Shown here: positions 24,601 through 38,200 of the stretch, piece after piece
Layout: each line of letters opens with the position of its first letter
Numbering within the stretch: position 1 is the stretch's first letter
Assembly (NCBI RefSeq): GCF_964199755.1
Contig: NC_133899.1
Coordinates: 1,302,001-1,366,000 of the forward strand
DNA from: Larus michahellis
Lineage: Eukaryota; Chordata; Aves; Charadriiformes; Laridae
Length of the DNA: 64,000 nt
Direction: 5' to 3'
Position numbers and translations under genes: made by a program
Notes under the pieces: generated by a model
The model's input: the letters and a program-made list of their open reading frames with translations, nothing else
Told to the model about the DNA's origin: nothing
Database searches by the model: none

Positions 24601-27600
24601 GCCTAAACCAGGAGCGTGGGGATAAATTAGCAGGTTCATGCGTAATATTGCTAACCCCATTCGCAATTTCTAAGCCTATGTAGGTGTTTTATTTTCTAAC
24701 TCTGTTAGAAAGACTGTCAGAAAATAATTAGGCTCTGTCAACAGTTCCCCTATTCCCAGATTACTGCTTCCTGACTCATTAGAGCTGCTGAGGTTGGCAG
24801 GAAACTTGTTTTATAGTAATTTCTGTTAGCGGTGTCCCTGGAGAAGAGACAACACCGAGCGTGTGACACCGGCGTTAACTTCATCCTCGTGATGGAGGCA
24901 TGGGGGGCGGCCGGGAGCTGTCAGGATTGCAGCACGGTGATTATTGCTGGCATGAGACGACACCACCTTTATATCCCGGTGCTGGAGCCGGGACAGGCCA
25001 ACTGGGGATCTCGGGCTGCGTGGCCGACGGCTGGGCAAGGTTCAGTTTTAAGGTCTAGAAGCTGGTGTGCACAACTGGCTGCTTTCCTGGACATTTGGCT
25101 GGGTCGTAAGGGTTTTAAAAAAGAGAAAAAGGGGCCGTTTAAAATCCATTAAAGAAATGGGTCTTCCCATTCCATCCCAGGCATAAAGCCACAGCATAAA
25201 GCCACAGCAGCGTCCCCGTCCTTGCCTCCGAGAGTGGCAGCCGTGATGTGTAAACGCAAGTTGGCTGTGTCAGGAGGCACCTGGCTTCCTGGGAGCCCTG
25301 CACGGCCGCCTGCCCGCTGGCAGCAGGGCGAGCGTCCGGCTGAGCGCGTCCCAGGGCAGCAGTTTGTCCCCTGGAGCTCTCTGTCCCTTCCTTTCCCCAT
25401 CCCACGAGCACTGAGATCATTAGGCAAAACCTGGTATTCAAGTTGTGATAATACTAAAGCAGCCGTGTCATCAATGCAATTAGAGGGTGTTTTTAAAGCC
25501 GCGATATTTACCCTTTTGTGTTTAAAATTGTAGAAAATATCCATATCGATTTGCACAGCACAACTCAATACTGCTTTTCCTCTTCAAAAATGTAACTGTT
25601 TTCTATTTAGGTCAGCCTAACACCGCATAAGGGGTATTTTTACCATTAGAAGAATACTCAATATATTGGGCTTTTTCCTTGTGTTTTATGAAATAGTTTT
25701 AAAAGGACTTTTCAAAGGCTGTGGTCAGTAGGATAACAGAAGAGGATAACACAAAAGGTAGGCTAGCGCTAACGAACAGCAACACAAACTGTTGTCTGTA
25801 CGGGACAGGGGGAGAATGCCATTCACAGGTAACGGTTAGCCCCAGAGACCGGTGCACTGGAAGTGACATGCAACGTCCATAGCAGAAGGTTACGAGCTTA
25901 AAAACTGGTGAGATTTTCTGTTCCACATTATTGCCCTATTAGTTGGAAACAGCAAAGGCGAAAACACAACTGGGACCCACAAGGTGGCTGTGGCTGTCAG
26001 CGCGGGGTTTTCGTTAGCCTGGGTAGGATGCGGTGGGTGATGTAATTCCCACGCCGATGGAGAATGAGGTACTTCAGGGTCTAAGGCTCTGGGAAACCTT
26101 GGGACATTATGGTCAGAAAGGATTAATTCCAGCTGGAGCAGCTGCAGGGGGTGACTACAAGGGAAATCAGAGCCTAGTTCGTAACTGGAAGATGGATATT
26201 ATTTTTTTTCTTTATCACAGTGAACGCCGAGGTTACTCCCCATGAACACCTAGGAGGAAGAGAACAGGTACAAATGACAGGCTGATGAGGACACAAGACC
26301 TGTACGTATGAACTGGTCCCCGGTACACTGCGGCTGGGAATTAGGAGAGTTTCTGATCGCCGCAGGACAGACGGACAGTGGGACCTTCTCTGGTGGGAGC
26401 ACAGGAGGGCGAACCAAAAGGCACCGCAGCGATGTATTTAATACCAGCGTTAACCATGGGTTAATTGTTGACTCTAATGACCTCCAAGGTCTTCTGCAGC
26501 TCTGCCTTCCCACGTCCCAACTCTGCCCCTCTGCATTCGGGGAAGGCAGCGCTCAGGCACAGACCTGGGCCAGGGCTGGCACCGGCCCCGGGCACTGACT
26601 CCTGCGCGGAGAGCGCAGCAAGCCCCCGGGCTGCCGGCACGAACGGGTCCTGTGGAGCGCCGCACTGCGCAGGTTTGCCATGGCTTTTGAAAATCTTAGC
26701 ACAATGCTTCAGGTCACCTTCGTTATTCAAGCAAAAGAAAGTGTTGCTTGGTCTAAATATTAGCAGGGTACGTGTGTCTGTGACAGAGAGAGTGCTTGTT
26801 TTCGGGTGCTAAGGAGGCGAGAGCGCTTTGAGTTGGTCAAGTGAAAACAAGCTTATTTTGTTTCAGTTGAAAGCTTTAATAATTGAATCCATCTATTTAG
26901 AGTATTTCCCAATTTCTGAGGAGCTTATGATGTTTATCAGAAGGATTCGTTTCTACCTCCTCCTCTCCTGCAGGCGGTAAGGAGCACAGCGTAACACCTG
27001 TAACGCAGCGGCACAGGAACATCGCCCGGGTTATTCGGGCTCCCCATCCTCCAGCTACAACCACACAGAGCTCATCGTGGAAGGAACAAAGCTGGGACAA
27101 GTGTGCTTGACTGCTAGCCATCAGTTTGCTAATTAACAACATCCCAACATAAGTTTCTAATGATTTTCCACTTACTGCAGCATCATGCCCTGACGTTTGG
27201 CTTCCCCGGGCTGCGCTAGCAGGGACACGGAGGTGAGTGAGTGACTTACCGCCGGAAACAATGGCAGATGCGTGGGTCCCGCTTGCAATAAAGGTAATTG
27301 TGCTCTGGGACGGGGAGGACCGTGGTGTCACTCCAAGGCCTTTTTCGTCCCTCTGGAAGGGCCACCCCGGTTTCCCGCACGCTGCCTGGTCCTGCTGCGG
27401 GGAGCCGAGGTCTCTGGGTCCCGGTCTGCCACGCTACAGTTCATCCGGAGCACTTCACGCAGAGACGTTTCTCCAGGATTTCAGAGATTCCCTGCTTGTC
27501 CCCTGTCAGAGCGGCAGGTCCTTGCCACCACCCTCTTCTCGGAACCCAGCGGGTGTCTGTGTTCTGACAAGACCCCACAGAGGATGCGGGAGATTTCCGT

Positions 27601-30600
27601 TGTGCTCGGCTGCATGAACCGGATTGGCGACTCCTCGGCACACGTTGTCCAAGTTAAACATTTTGGCCCTTCTGTCTGTCGTCCTCACTCGAAATCAACC
27701 TTCTACAGACTGGTATCATTGCCAAGAAAACCTTCATGTCACCAGCCAGCGGCTGGAGAAGAGCCCGGCAGCGCTGCAAAAGCTGAAATCCTGCCTCTCC
27801 TGGGCGAGCGGGGCTGGGTGCCGGACGCTGGCTGTGCTCAGAGGTGAGCGACAGTACTGTCCTTCCTGGGGACAGGAGCTGCAGGTTTTCCTCCTTCCCC
27901 AGAGGCAGCAGCTCCGTTTCAGCCCTTGCCGTGGCCTCCCCAGCACAGGGGAACCATCAGAAATAGCACGGCTTTTCTCAGGCGTTGCTGGCTCTGCGGT
28001 GTCTGAGCATCCCCACAAAGCTGGACTTCAGCCCGGGCGCCACGGATCCCGGCCAGGGCATGTCCCACCAGGTCCCGTGCCGCTGCACCCACGCAGGGAA
28101 TTTGGCCCCAAGATAACAATCGTTCCTGCAAGAAGCCGTGCAGGCGCTGCGGACCCGGTGGCCAGGACCTGTCCGGAGGCACGGAGAGCAGCAACCTCCT
28201 CCCTGTACCAGCGTCTTCTGCACCCAGGGCTGTTTCCCCTCCGCAGCAGCGGTGTTCGGCCGGCGATGCCGCGCAGGGTGGCATGTCCCGGCAGGAATGC
28301 TCCCGAGTCGGGCATGTTTTCCAAACTGCTTTACCGGGAGTACCACGGCTCAGCAGATCATCTAGTGGCAGGGCATTCCCAAGCGCCGATCTCCCTGTGG
28401 CAGGCATGAAACATTCCTGGAAAAGGAGCAGTGTTTTGGGCAGCAACAGTGGTTCTGTCCCGCTCCAAGAGCACAAATCACACTTGTGCTTTGTCTCTCC
28501 TTTCTCCCTTCCCCAATGCCCCGTTTGAGCTGGAAACGAAGCCAGCGCCCGCGGACTGTTCTCCTGGCCGGAGCTCTGGGTATGGCTCGGAAACCAGCGC
28601 AGGATGGTATTTACGCTAAATATGCTTCAAATCAATAGAGAAGGGAAATAAGATACTGCCCGTGAATATGCAGAGATACGGGTGAACGGCAGCTGAAGAC
28701 GGCACGGCGTAAGGGCAGTGGTGGCTCTGGCCCAGGCGCAGCTGCTGGGGACGGGGTTGGGAGGACAGAGATGGACCAAACACAGCTCGTGGGGTGTTTT
28801 AAAACACTTGCTTTTGCAGAGGGTGCTTCTTTCGAGGAAGTAGCAAAAAACACTCTTTAATGTCAAAATAGTCTTTGGAGGGGAAAAGAAATACAACACG
28901 AACTGGAGATTTACAGATTGGGAGCAATTAAAATGTAAACAATAGCTAGCTTCATTAGAAGTCAAGATGGGACGGTGCAGACAGACCAACAGGCTGATTG
29001 TCCTGTCACCTTCTTCTTCATCACAGGTGCTGGGATGACTTTTCTCCCTCTCCCTGAACTATCTCAGCGTTCCCTCCACCAGCGAAGGGCAACGTACAGC
29101 TGCCGACAGAGCCACGGCTGAGACGCGGGACTAATGAGAGGCGCTGGAGCATTTGGACTCCCCTAATTTTTTATCATCTCTGTCTCGGACACCCTGCAAA
29201 TTCTCCTCGATGCTGGGAGAAGCGAGACTGTGCTCGGTATTGAACCCGCGGTACTTGGAAGCAGATTTAAAAGCAGTTCAGAAGTCTTCTCTTTATTTCT
29301 GTGGATTTTGGATCCAATTCCTCTTGATCAAAGATAAATGAAGTTTACAGCTAAATAGTGCTTGCCAAGAAAATAATTCACAGCCTTCCTTCTTATTGCA
29401 AATCAGTTTTTCTTTTCCTGCAAGCACATGGAGGATGTCCTGTCCTGTGACCGCAGCATCTGCTTCCCAGACCCCAGAACAGTTTTAATACCCAGGACCC
29501 TCGCGAGGGATGCACAGCGGGTTTCACGAATTCCCCAGCACGTTACACAGTGCTCCCTCCACCCCGAAACCTCCACTTCCAGCTCAGTTAACGGCCTTTT
29601 TCCCCACATTATTTCAGCTAAAATGCAGCTCCAAAGCAGAGCGTTCCCACCGACTTTCCCTTGCCCTTTCCTCGAGTCGGCGGCCACTGGTTAGCTGCCC
29701 TGCTGCTCTCTTCCTCCCTCCTGGGACGATCTGACCAGGTACCGCTTCCTTGAGGCTGCTGCAACTGCCGTGAGAGCCACAATTAGGCAAATTTTTAAGA
29801 GCCAGATTCTGCTGACAGCTGCGGGAGTGGGACGTTGTATTCTTTCATAAGCATACATGTAAATAAGAGACGCATTTTGTGGTCTGCGTTTCATCTTTCC
29901 GTCAAACACCACCCTCCTACACGCTCTTCTTGCGGTGAGGAGCCCGTGCTCCCGTGCGCTGCCGGAGCGTAACTGAGCCGCTGGTGGCACAAGGCGATGC
30001 TCCGCTGCCAGCGCTCGCGCAGAAGGCACGGGACGGCGCTGCTGCCACCGTCATGCGCCCTACGGCTTCTCGTCTGGCAAAACTCACTTCCATAGCTTCT
30101 TTGCCGCTTGCTCATCGCAGTTCCTAAGAGGTAACTGGAATTTGTCAGGATTACGTAGGGAGCCCTCACAGCTCCCCTGCTGCGATTATTACAAGTCCCA
30201 TTATAACTCCATTGTGAAATATCGTACAGAACGAGCAGCCGCTGATCCAAGGGCAGACGTTCTCAGAACTGGAAAAGCAAGACAGCACTTAGCAATGGAA
30301 ATACGTCAGCCGGTCGCAGAGATTTCGTCACAAATAAGGGATTGTAGAACAGAAGAATGATTGCATAATGCTTAATAGCTGCGAGCTTAATAACGATCCA
30401 CTTCTAGATCACTATGGACTGAATCCTGTAGAAAACCCCATTCACCCCCCCAAAAAGGAGCTGCGTTGCTTGCACAGCGCTTACACAGAAACTGCTGCTT
30501 TCCTGACGCATCGCGAGGACCATTGCGTGGCTTGGTTACAAGGCTCCGCAGACCATCTTTGGCACGGGCTCGGCTTTAACTGATGCCAACTGAAAGACTT

Positions 30601-33600
30601 CTCCTCAACGGACCGGAGGACAAATCCTGCGTCTGCCGCAGCTCACCATTTCTTAGCTTTAACTAATAATTTCTTTTGAGCCAAACAGTTGCCACAACCA
30701 AAATATTCCTGCTCCAACTGCACTACATCGACACGTTGTCATTTTCAAGAATTCCAGTTACCGCTTCAGTTACCTTACAGCGACGCAGCGCTGTTAATAC
30801 CTGTTTTCACCCCATAGATTTGGCAAAGTGGGAGGATTCTTCTGAGGAACAGCACGCAGGTGCCCAATACTCCCCCCACCCCAAATCCTTTTGCCCGGTT
30901 ATCATTCTCATTGAGGTGCAGTAGAGATCCTCAAACACAGGTGATGGGAGCTTGTCAGGTTTGTAAAATATACGAGACACTGGATTTCCAAACCCCATAA
31001 AAGAGGCAGCCACCCGGGCGGGCAGCCGAGCGGCGCCTCTGCACACGGACAGGTTGGCTAAACATTTTGCGCCCATCGGGAGACAGAGTCGTGCACTTTC
31101 TTGCTGTAACACCTCTATTGAACGCAGCAAAGCCACAAGCCAGCCTGTCTCGCTGGGCACAGGGTCTCTGGGTACAAGAAACGGCATTTCACGGGCAACC
31201 ATGTCTCAGAACGGAGCCCAACCGCCCCCATGCCCCCGTCCTCCCTGGGGCAGCCGCCAAGGCTCCCCGCTCCAGCCTCGGCGGCACAGAGCGCTCTGCG
31301 TCTCGTTCCCTCACTGTTCCATCCCTTTACCAGCTAACTTCAGCAAATCCAGGACCACACTTAGACCCATCCTCCGTAAACCATCAACCCAATCAACAGT
31401 TACGTCCCGCTTTGTCAAGGAATTTGGGTTCGTGGAGAGGCAGAAGAGACCAGCACAGTTCTGCCGGTGTTCCCGAGGCAGCCGTAGTACAGTTACGTGA
31501 ACCGTGGAAGCTGCCTCCCTGCTCGTGTTTACAGTTCTTCACTCAACTCCTTCTCCAAAGCACCTGAAAGCAGCAAAGCACACACCCCCCCAGCTTTAGT
31601 TTCACCGAGAGAGTTTTCTCACAGGGCGAAAGCTGAGACAGCGCCGGCATTGTGCGGGGCACCTGGCAACAAACATTCGCTGCACAGGGAGTTCAGCATA
31701 AGGACAAAGATTTGGAATTGTCTCTTTTAATCCTCAAATAAAGTGGGTAAACAAGCTTTTTTAATGCCTCCTTTGTTGACTGAGCAGTTTCACACCCATG
31801 GGACCCATCATTCAGCAAGCCAGAAGAAGAAAAGAGGAAAGGAATGAGAAGAGGTGTGCTGGCCCCCACCACCGGGCTGGAGGAAGCCCGTGGGCAGGGG
31901 AGCTCAGCACCGGGCTCACATCAGCCCACACCCATCGTGTACACACCATCCTTCAAACCAGCCCCAGCTCCCCTGGGGAGAGAGCTGCGGGAAGGATCTG
32001 CAGGACAACAGACAAATAAAACCGATAGCCGCGCGGGGCACACTGGCAGACGCTGTTCTAAGCTTGTAAGTAACGGAGAAGCGGGAAGACTTCCATGTGG
32101 CTTCTGTAAATGCATCCCGAGATCTTCGAGGGAGCCGGCACACGCGCAGGAAAGGGACAGCTGTTTGGCAGAGGCTGCTTGGGTTTCCACGAGGCATTGG
32201 ACAAGGCTCTTCACAGCTCTCAGAAGCCCTGGAACAAGACTGGAGGTCTCCCCCCAGCAGTTAATGGGTTAAAAGGAAACAGCAGCCTCAACGGAAAGAC
32301 TACGGAACAAATGGGAATTAACAGGCAGTTTTGCCAATGGTAAAGAGCAACGGGACAAGATCTGAGGACGGCAAAAAGTTATCTAGAGTTACCAATATGT
32401 TACTGAATGCAGAGAGTGCCTGGCTCAGTACGATGATGCTTTAGCCAACACGTGCCTTCCAGCTTTAACACTTTCTGTTGATACAGAGAATCACTATAAA
32501 CCTCACTAAACTGTTTTCACGGTTAAGGACTTTGTGATAAATATGAAAAAGTACCTGTTTCCAGTTTGAACTGCTCTAGCGTTGAGTGGCCTTTTTTAGA
32601 CTACTGTCCTCTAGATTAAAAAGCCCTTTGATAAAGTTTCTATTCCAACGCTATGATTTTGTAACCTTTCCTTTGATAAACTAGAATGGGCTCCGGTCTC
32701 TCACCCTAAATAATGTTTTCCAAGCTTTTAATAATTTACATGGCATTTCTCTGGATTTTTTAAAAGCCAGAGGCATAGTCATCGCATTCATCCACTGCAG
32801 CCACAGTGCCAAACGCAGCGGAGCCTTCCCACGAACGCCCGAGAGGAACGCGCTGGACCTTTACCCCGCAGTGTCCCGTTCTGCCACTTCCTCGGTGCGA
32901 CGCTGCAGCCCAACATCCAGCGTTCCTGGTGCGTTTTCCCATACACAACCTTGCATCGATCTTACCCAGACCGCGCCGGGCAGCCATCGCCAAGCTCGCC
33001 GGCTTTACCAGGGGGCATCTGTCTCCTTCCAGGTCACTGCTAAATCTTACACAGCCATGGACTGCTCTTTGGGGTGAATCTGAAACACGTTCAGCGACTG
33101 GCTATCGCCTTTCCGCTGTTAAATCTTTCAGTTTTCAATTTGTCCTCGTGGATTTTTGTATTGCTTTTGTTAAATCAGGCACTATACCTCGCAGTATCAA
33201 CCCGAATGCCTTACAGAAGCCTAAGCAGCACATCAGTGTATTTTCAGATAATCTGGAATATAAAAATATCATTTCAGACTGATAAGATCTATTTTCCATA
33301 AACTCACATTAGCCGACCTCTCACTGACTTTAAGACCTATGTTAATGTATGACTATGTGGCCTGTCACCTTTATCCTTTAAAATGTAGCTAAATAGAATT
33401 TCCCAGGTCTTTCCCACCAGATTTTCCTTGGCTCAGATTTATACTCTTCTGCTAGACTCTTGTCAGGACGGAATAAACAGAAACTAGACCACCGAAGCAG
33501 CCGGGAGAGAAGGAGGGACAAACGTCGTTTGCAGTAGGATCTCCAAGAGCCACTTTGGCAACGGTGAACTCCAGGTTTCCCTGCCCAGATAATTCACCGT

Positions 33601-34740
33601 AAGAGACTAAACAATCGATGGCAGTGAAAAACGTCCTGTAGGAAGGCAGACCTCTGCGGGCACTTCTGTTGCACCTCTGCTCAAACACTGCACGCAAACG
33701 TGAGACGCTGCTGCTGGCAGCGACCAGCCCGTGCCCGCTGGAGGGGCGGAGGGAGTAATGCAGCCCCAGCAGTGCCCTCCCTTCCCAGCGACTACGCAGT
33801 TCCTTGGCCTTTGTTTTTAAGAATGCAGAGTGTAACTCCACAGCCAAGAAATTCCTCTACACGAACTTCTGGAGAACAGAGTAGTTTCACGCAAGAGAGA
33901 AGAAAAGCCCCAACTTACGGGAGGTTTTCACAAACGAGACCCCAGCGTGTCTCTTCCCTTTTTGCTGCCATTCAAAAGGGTGATCAGCTTTGCTGTAACA
34001 TTTGAGTTGGGAAGCAGCGTCAGAGCAGCGTTGTACAACCGTACACAATACGCTGCCGAAGGATACCAGACGCCGGAACACGAGTTCCCTTTCCTTAGCA
34101 GATCCCGAAGCCACAGACCAATGTGCTGGAAGAGAGGGACAGATTCATGCCTCAGTGCATGAAGCATACCTTACATTGTCTCTGCACTGTTGGAGGCCGA
34201 CTACACGATTCACAAACACAGAAGAAGAGTGAAATACCCTCCTCTATTCCAAGACAAAAGCAGCATTATGCACAAATCCCAAATGAATTTCCTTTCCCTT
34301 TTCATTTAGCGAAAAGAGACAGGATTTATTTGGTTTTGCCCCCCATCTGGTGTACATTCACAGTGAGTAAGAATGAGTTTTGTTTCCAATACATGTGTTG
34401 GATCGAGACCTCAGGGAGAAAGAAAAATCTGCACTTCGTGAAACCACATGTCAGTTCCCATTTCTGGCATTGCTGCACGCAGCACAAAAGCACCCAAACA
34501 AAGCAGGATTCAGGGTATAAATTGTTTCACAGAATATACATCTTGAAGGGACAAGTACAAATATTACAAAATGAACAGAATTGCTTTTAAAATACTTATA
34601 TTTGTTTAACCGTTAAAAACAGACACGTACAGAAAGAGGTAGCAAAGCTAACAATTTCCTGCTGCCCCAATTAGTGTTGCCTGCATGCACTGGGAAAGTT
34701 ACTGCGGAACCGAATCTCCGGACATCTTTTCTGGAAAGGA
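18681..34740. other. Intergenic region between NFAT5 and CYB5B
   Basis: About 16 kb separate the NFAT5 promoter from the likely 3' end of CYB5B. I recognised no coding exon, RNA gene or well-preserved transposon. Two GC-richer zones (about 18.9-20.4 kb and 27.2-28.5 kb) contain overlapping open frames of 150-260 codons on both strands. Their translations are rich in Arg, Pro, Ser, Cys and Gly with no domain-like pattern, as expected of random frames in GC-rich DNA. The rest is ordinary mixed sequence with scattered short A or T runs. Confidence 0.6.
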
Positions 34741-34757
34741 CTGTAGACAACTTGCAG

Positions 34758-34763
34758 TTTATT
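34758..34763 (-). terminator. CYB5B: Candidate CYB5B poly(A) signal
   Basis: TTTATT on the plus strand reads AATAAA in the CYB5B sense, about 430 nt after the stop codon. A T-rich, GT-containing stretch follows on the minus strand. Another AATAAA in the same sense occurs at 34325-34330, so the 3' UTR could be about 0.45 or 0.9 kb, or longer. The choice cannot be made without transcript data. Confidence 0.4.
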
Positions 34764-35196
34764 TCTGACAATGCTACGTGAAGGACTGCGGCAAATCCAC
34801 AGGCTCATGAGCAGCTGTTTCACGTTGTCTGGCTTAACGAAAAGGCATTGAAAGAAAAAGGTTGTCTGTGGTTTACTTCAGAGAGCAAGAGAGGGGGAGA
34901 GAGAGAGCGCAGGAGCACGCACACGCGAGGGAGACCACACACGAATGTAAGAGGAGGCCGCGAAGTTGCACTTGCCCTGCCACCACAAGAGGGAAGTACG
35001 ACAGGTCCGTGGGTCCCAGAGTTAGGATGGAGTTCGGTATTAGCTTGGTCCCATGGATAGAAACATCACTTGACAGACTCAAAGCTAAAAGCAAGGCAGA
35101 AAAGATTAAGGGAAGCAGAACTCCACATGTTGCATGCATGCACGCGCTCTCTCACACCCTCTCTTTCCGGCTTTCTGAGGTCCCAGCAAGGTCAGC

Positions 35197-35287
35197 TCAA
35201 GAGGTTCTCCCATCCAACATGTAATAGCGATACATTAAACCTAAGACCAGTGCTCCGAAGATGGGGATTAGCCATGTTGACCAGAAA
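35197..35287 (-). CDS. CYB5B: CYB5B coding exon 5 (tail anchor and stop)
   Basis: The acceptor TTTTCTCTCCATAG precedes a T that completes the split Ser118 codon. The exon then encodes [29 protein letters not shown] and a TGA at 35199-35197. Hydrophobicity and the trailing YRYY match the CYB5B membrane anchor. Reading the exon in phase 0 destroys the anchor, so phase 2 is certain. Confidence 0.95.
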
Positions 35288-38200
35288 CTATGGAGAGAAA
35301 AAACAAAACAAAAATACACACAACATAAACCAGAAGAAAGTATCAAGTTAATAATTCATTCAAGATGTTCATCGCTTATTACACGTCTGCTTTCATCTAG
35401 GGAACTCTCGGGACCTGTGTCCCGTCAGCCCACAGAGCAGCCGTACGGGCCGTGGCTCACAGGGCTGGGCAGCTCTAGCCCGGCCCCTGTGAGAGGCCCC
35501 TGCGCCCGCAAGGCTGGCTTATAAAATAGCAGCTGAATTCCTGAAGTTTCCAGTCGGGCACACAGAGAAACCAATTTGGGTTTTTTGTTGTTGGTTGGGT
35601 TTGTTTTTTTCCTTAAATAAGTCAGACTGTAATTTGTGCTATACAAACAGCCGAGTTGACTCAAGGATGGCAATTGCTACAGCTATGCCACAATAAATCT
35701 TCCTCACTCATAAACGAGAGGCCACAGGCTCACCTTCAGCAGCCTCCTTAGCAGAAGAGTTCTGCATCAGCTACGAAAGACTAGGACCCTGCTCTGGCTG
35801 TAAGCACTCCTGGATTTTCAACTGAACAGGGGGCTCATGGTAAAGATCGTCCAAAAAAACGCACATCACTGTGTTGCCACACAGAGTCGCCTGCAGCGAC
35901 CACCCAAATAATCACTGTAGTGCACAGGGACCGCAGCCGCAGTTGTGTAACATGAACACGGGGGCCAAAAGTTTCCAAGCTGCAAAATACCAGGATGCCT
36001 GTTCTGCCCAGCGTGGAGCAAGGGACTTCTCACCGCCGGCTGTGTCTCCACGTCCGGCAAGGGAGGTGCACGCCCTGGCAGGTAACTCGGTGCGCTGCAG
36101 TTTGGCAACGTACTTTGGACTATCTGCTTGCAGGAAGGACAGTGCAGTAATACCCTCAGGGTGGTTTTTTCCCCTGCCCATTAGACTTAATGTGCAGTTC
36201 TACAAATGGAGAATCCTAACCCCTCAATTTCTTACGCTTATTTTAAGAGCGTACTATACCTTGCTTGGCCTGAGGATGTCATACTTGGATCCTGAAGGAG
36301 GAAAGAAGGAGTTAGCAGGGGGGAAAAAAAAAGAAGCATTAAACATGTGCTAATAAGACTACAGGACTGAACATGTGATTACAAATACAGAGGAAAAATA
36401 ATCCTCCCTTCCTCTCCCAACCACCCTCTGTCACAAGCGCAGATGTTTCTGGTGATGTTTGCCCTCATCCTCACCTCCACATTCTTTCCATCAATCCAAT
36501 CCCTCCCACCCAGTCCTCAACTTCACACTGGAACTTGCACCCCTCTCAAAAAAATGTCTTGCTCATTACCTCGCAAACCAGGCTGTTCGTCTTCTGTGCT
36601 GAGGATGGTAACTGGCACTCTGATACGGAGAGCCCTTTCACTACGATCCTCTCTCCAAACCCCTGCCCATGTCCCTGTTTGCCATCCTGCTGCCTGACCC
36701 CTGAAGCAAACAACCACAATGTTCCTCTTCAGTTCTTCCCTTGCACACAACCCGTTTCCAAACTTTTATACTTCTCCTTTCATGAAACTATGAAAATTTA
36801 AATACTTTTTCCAGTCAGCTGAAATTCTCATTTAGGCTTTCGTGAACTCCACGATGGCTGTTGCTACTTTCCAGTTTAATCAATACCTACCAGCCAAAAG
36901 TCACCTTTTCTGCCTATCCTAAACAGAATTATCTCCATTTCTTGAGAGCTTCAGTGTTTACTTTTGTACCATAATACATTCAGCGGATGCGAAACATTGA
37001 CACTTATCTGTGGGGAGTTACCTCTGAGCTGCGTCGCAAGAGTATACATGTACAATTTTTTTCTTTTTCGTTGTTCCCCGCTATTTATTTTTACATTGCT
37101 GACTTCTACCTCTTGCTGCTATTTTTAAATTATACTTGGGCCTGCTTTTAAAACAGATGTTACACACTGGAGAAAGACCTTAGCTGTACATAACTCATTG
37201 GACTTCCTCCTCAGTAAAGAAAAATATTTGAAAAAAAATAACTCATATCCAAGGGAGCTACTCGGATTATTACTTATTTCTATGCAGAGTTTAGGCATGT
37301 GATTCTGTTTATGAAATCGAGTTGACCCAAACAATAAATCTTAAGGTGAATATATGCATAATCACGCAGTCCTGCTTTATAACCAAGAGTAGGTTTTACT
37401 CAGCCTGCGTTATTCTTTCTATGGCTGACTACAGCAAGCAAACGCTCCCAGGGCTTCAGTCGCCACTCTCTCTGTTGACAGCTTCCTTCTTGATTCCCGC
37501 TACTCTGCGAGTGGCCCTGCTTTGAACAACACCTAATGAAAGCCTTGTTGAAGGCAGAGCTGCACCGGGTCCAAGCCTTCAAGCCAAGCGAGAAGAGAAG
37601 GCAGCTGCAAGGCACATGTTTACCTCTCAGATGGGATTCTATTTATTACCACTTCCCTCTCCCCATCCATTTCAAAGCCATTTTTGCAACACTGTGCCCT
37701 GTTCTAATCCAGGAGTACCTGAGTTTTAAGCAACACCAATGATTACTAGGGCAGTTAACAGAGAAATCTTGTTTTACAGCCAACCCCACGGTGGCTGTGT
37801 CTGTCTCCTGGCTTGAATGCAACAACACTAACAGTTCAGTGGTCAGGACATAGCGAGTAATGCAAAAAAACGCTCTGTGGCTCAAGGTGTGGAAATAACA
37901 TTGCTGATGTCAGGGCAGAGAGGGCACAAAAAACACTTCCAATTGCACACTGAGTGACTGCTGAGCTTCAGAGCAAACAAACAAAAAAAAGTATAATTTG
38001 CTTGGAAGATTTATTCATTACTGTAGTTTGCGTAAACATAAAGCCACAAGCTCCACAGGGAGGAGAAAAAAAAGAAAGAAAAAAAAAAAAGGCATGTGAC
38101 AACTTCTTTGTTCATTTTGTGACCATACCATCATCTCCACAGCATGAAATTAAAACAGAAAAGTAAAGCACTAATTGCTTACCTTAGAACCTTCTTTTTT

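Noticed and set aside
27624-28409. 261-codon plus-strand open frame
   Set aside because: Same reasons; equally long frames lie on the opposite strand and composition is dominated by Arg, Pro, Ser and Gly.
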